From Druceiella hillmani (Eukaryota > Arthropoda > Insecta > Lepidoptera > Hepialidae), in the NCBI GenBank assembly GCA_039881145.1, contig JAYKKI010000090.1, positions 8,420,501-8,484,500 of the forward strand: a DNA stretch of 64,000 nucleotides, read 5' to 3'. Each line of letters begins with the position of its first letter. The stretch's first letter is position 1. A model generated the notes under the pieces. The model was given only the letters and a program-made list of their open reading frames with translations. It was not told the origin of the DNA and ran no database searches. Both the position numbers and the translations under genes were made by a program. This document shows positions 62,990-64,000 of this stretch, piece by piece.

Positions 62990-63245
62990 TGTCGAAAGAG
63001 GTTCACTACTGTATATAGGCCTCCCTAACATATCACCGTAAACATCGATTCCATATCGCTTACATTTAATAGTTCCCCATAGCTTTTACCAGGTCACTTA
63101 GCAGGGGATCGATAAATTTTGTATCTTCCGATACGTGGTGGTACATTCAGATACTTTCTTCCCCAACAGTCTTCAGTTGTGCGCTTTACATAGACTGCCC
63201 ATGGCCAGTTCAATCTCCCAACCCTACGAGCTATGTCGTCAGATT
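62990..63245 (-). pseudogene. RTE-like LINE ORF2, C-terminal remnant
   Basis: On the minus strand 'DDIARRVGRLNWPWAVYVKR' is followed by 'TTEDCWGRKYLNVPPRIGRY'. This matches the end of insect endonuclease-reverse transcriptases, in which 'NWAGHV.R...' precedes 'W...VL.WRPR.G.R..GRP..RW.DD'. After a frame break come 'SDLVKAMGNY' (DDL.K.AG..W), then 'REAYIQ' and 'TSFDRC' (EAYVQQWTSFGR). Repeated ATG/ATGA words follow just downstream, as in RTE-type tails. Only about 85 codons remain; they contain stops and shifts. The rest of the LINE is not visible upstream (above 63245), so the copy is 5' truncated. Confidence 0.75.
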
Positions 63246-64000
63246 TTGTGGATGATGAATTTTATTTAATATATTGAAGCAACTACGTGCGTTATTTTAC
63301 TTTCTCTGTATACACAATACATTTAAATTTGTGAATTGTGGAATATAAATCTTTACAAGAGAAGTTATAAAGATCTAATTTTTTTTATATAGTTTGTAGA
63401 TTGAAGTTTTATTTCCAGTAAGATGAAACACCTGTATTAATTTATATTGAAACATATTTGGCAATAAATGAAAACGAATATAACATTGAACATCAACATT
63501 GAATTGAACTCTTGAATTATCTTAATTAAACTTTAAAGACGCTTAATGAAATACGCGGGTAAACACAAAAATAACGTTTATCATTTGCAAGCACGTAACA
63601 GTTTAATGTTATGCAAATTGGTTGTCTTCGCTTAAAATAGCAAGCGTCGTATTCAAATTAACTCGCATGTTGCAATTGCTGATAAGCATTTCTCGTTTCG
63701 TCTCTGTGCAGAAACTTAAGCAAATAAACGTAAAGTTTAAAATTATATAAATACTTTCTAGAAATAGTCTCGTGTTTCTATTGCATTTAACAATGCAACA
63801 CAGTTTTAATTATTTCTCTTCATTATTTTAATAGTAAAGCCATAAATTATGTTTAAATTTGATATGTGGCTTATATTTTAAATGAAAAAATGAGAAAAAT
63901 TTAGATAAATAAATATTTCTGTACTTGAACATGGAAATGAATTTATATACTGTTTATAGAAATACCTAATTGCAATATTGTTTAAGAATATTTCATCCTC
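63246..64000. other. AT-rich stretch, nothing recognised
   Basis: No feature recognised up to the window end. Confidence 0.5.

Overview
The window reads as a gene-poor, AT-rich stretch of an insect nuclear genome, most likely a moth or butterfly. The basis is repeat content. At least four diverged copies of a repeat family common in lepidopteran genomes are visible. Their signatures are a 'gtacctc...ggaac' head, a 'gttgacctagaatcat' core and a tail that decays from 'tgcgcgagtccgactcgcac'. There are also RTE-like 3' ends with the 'aaatgcga.agtttgt' motif, plus piggyBac, mariner and Helitron debris. I could not confirm the species or order, and I found no intact host gene, tRNA, rRNA or CRISPR array.

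Layout. 0.5-1.5 kb: broken DD41D (rosa-like) mariner-superfamily transposase, minus strand. 1.49-1.92 kb: 225-bp GC-rich insert bounded by a 103-bp direct duplication. 2.37-2.56 kb: weak candidate for a terminal coding exon, minus strand. 3.4-4.3 kb: internally deleted mariner relic with a 3' terminal repeat. 4.3-23.6 kb: mostly unannotatable AT-rich DNA with scattered repeat fragments and small foldbacks. 23.6-29.7 kb: the main structure, a piggyBac element with TTAA duplications and matching terminal repeats at both ends. Its transposase gene (minus strand) is split by an opposite-strand Jockey/CR1-group non-LTR retrotransposon about 3.6 kb long; both are inactivated. 29.7-52.2 kb: AT-rich DNA with a 26-bp degenerate minisatellite at 32.2-32.5 kb, long (TA)n tracts (one the centre of a 108-bp palindrome) and several near-perfect inverted repeats. 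52.3-53.4 kb: minisatellite of 17 units in three length classes. 54.5-55.06 kb: a nearly complete dispersed repeat carrying an internal 79-bp foldback. 59.16-59.87 kb: decayed Helitron Pif1-type helicase fragment. 63.0-63.24 kb: C-terminal tail of an RTE-like reverse transcriptase ORF.

No functional gene set works together here; the window is best read as intergenic or giant-intron DNA shaped by transposition, slippage and foldback copying. A few GC-richer patches (22.5, 34.4, 40.5, 44.9 and 49.0 kb) may be conserved regulatory elements, but the sequence alone cannot show that.
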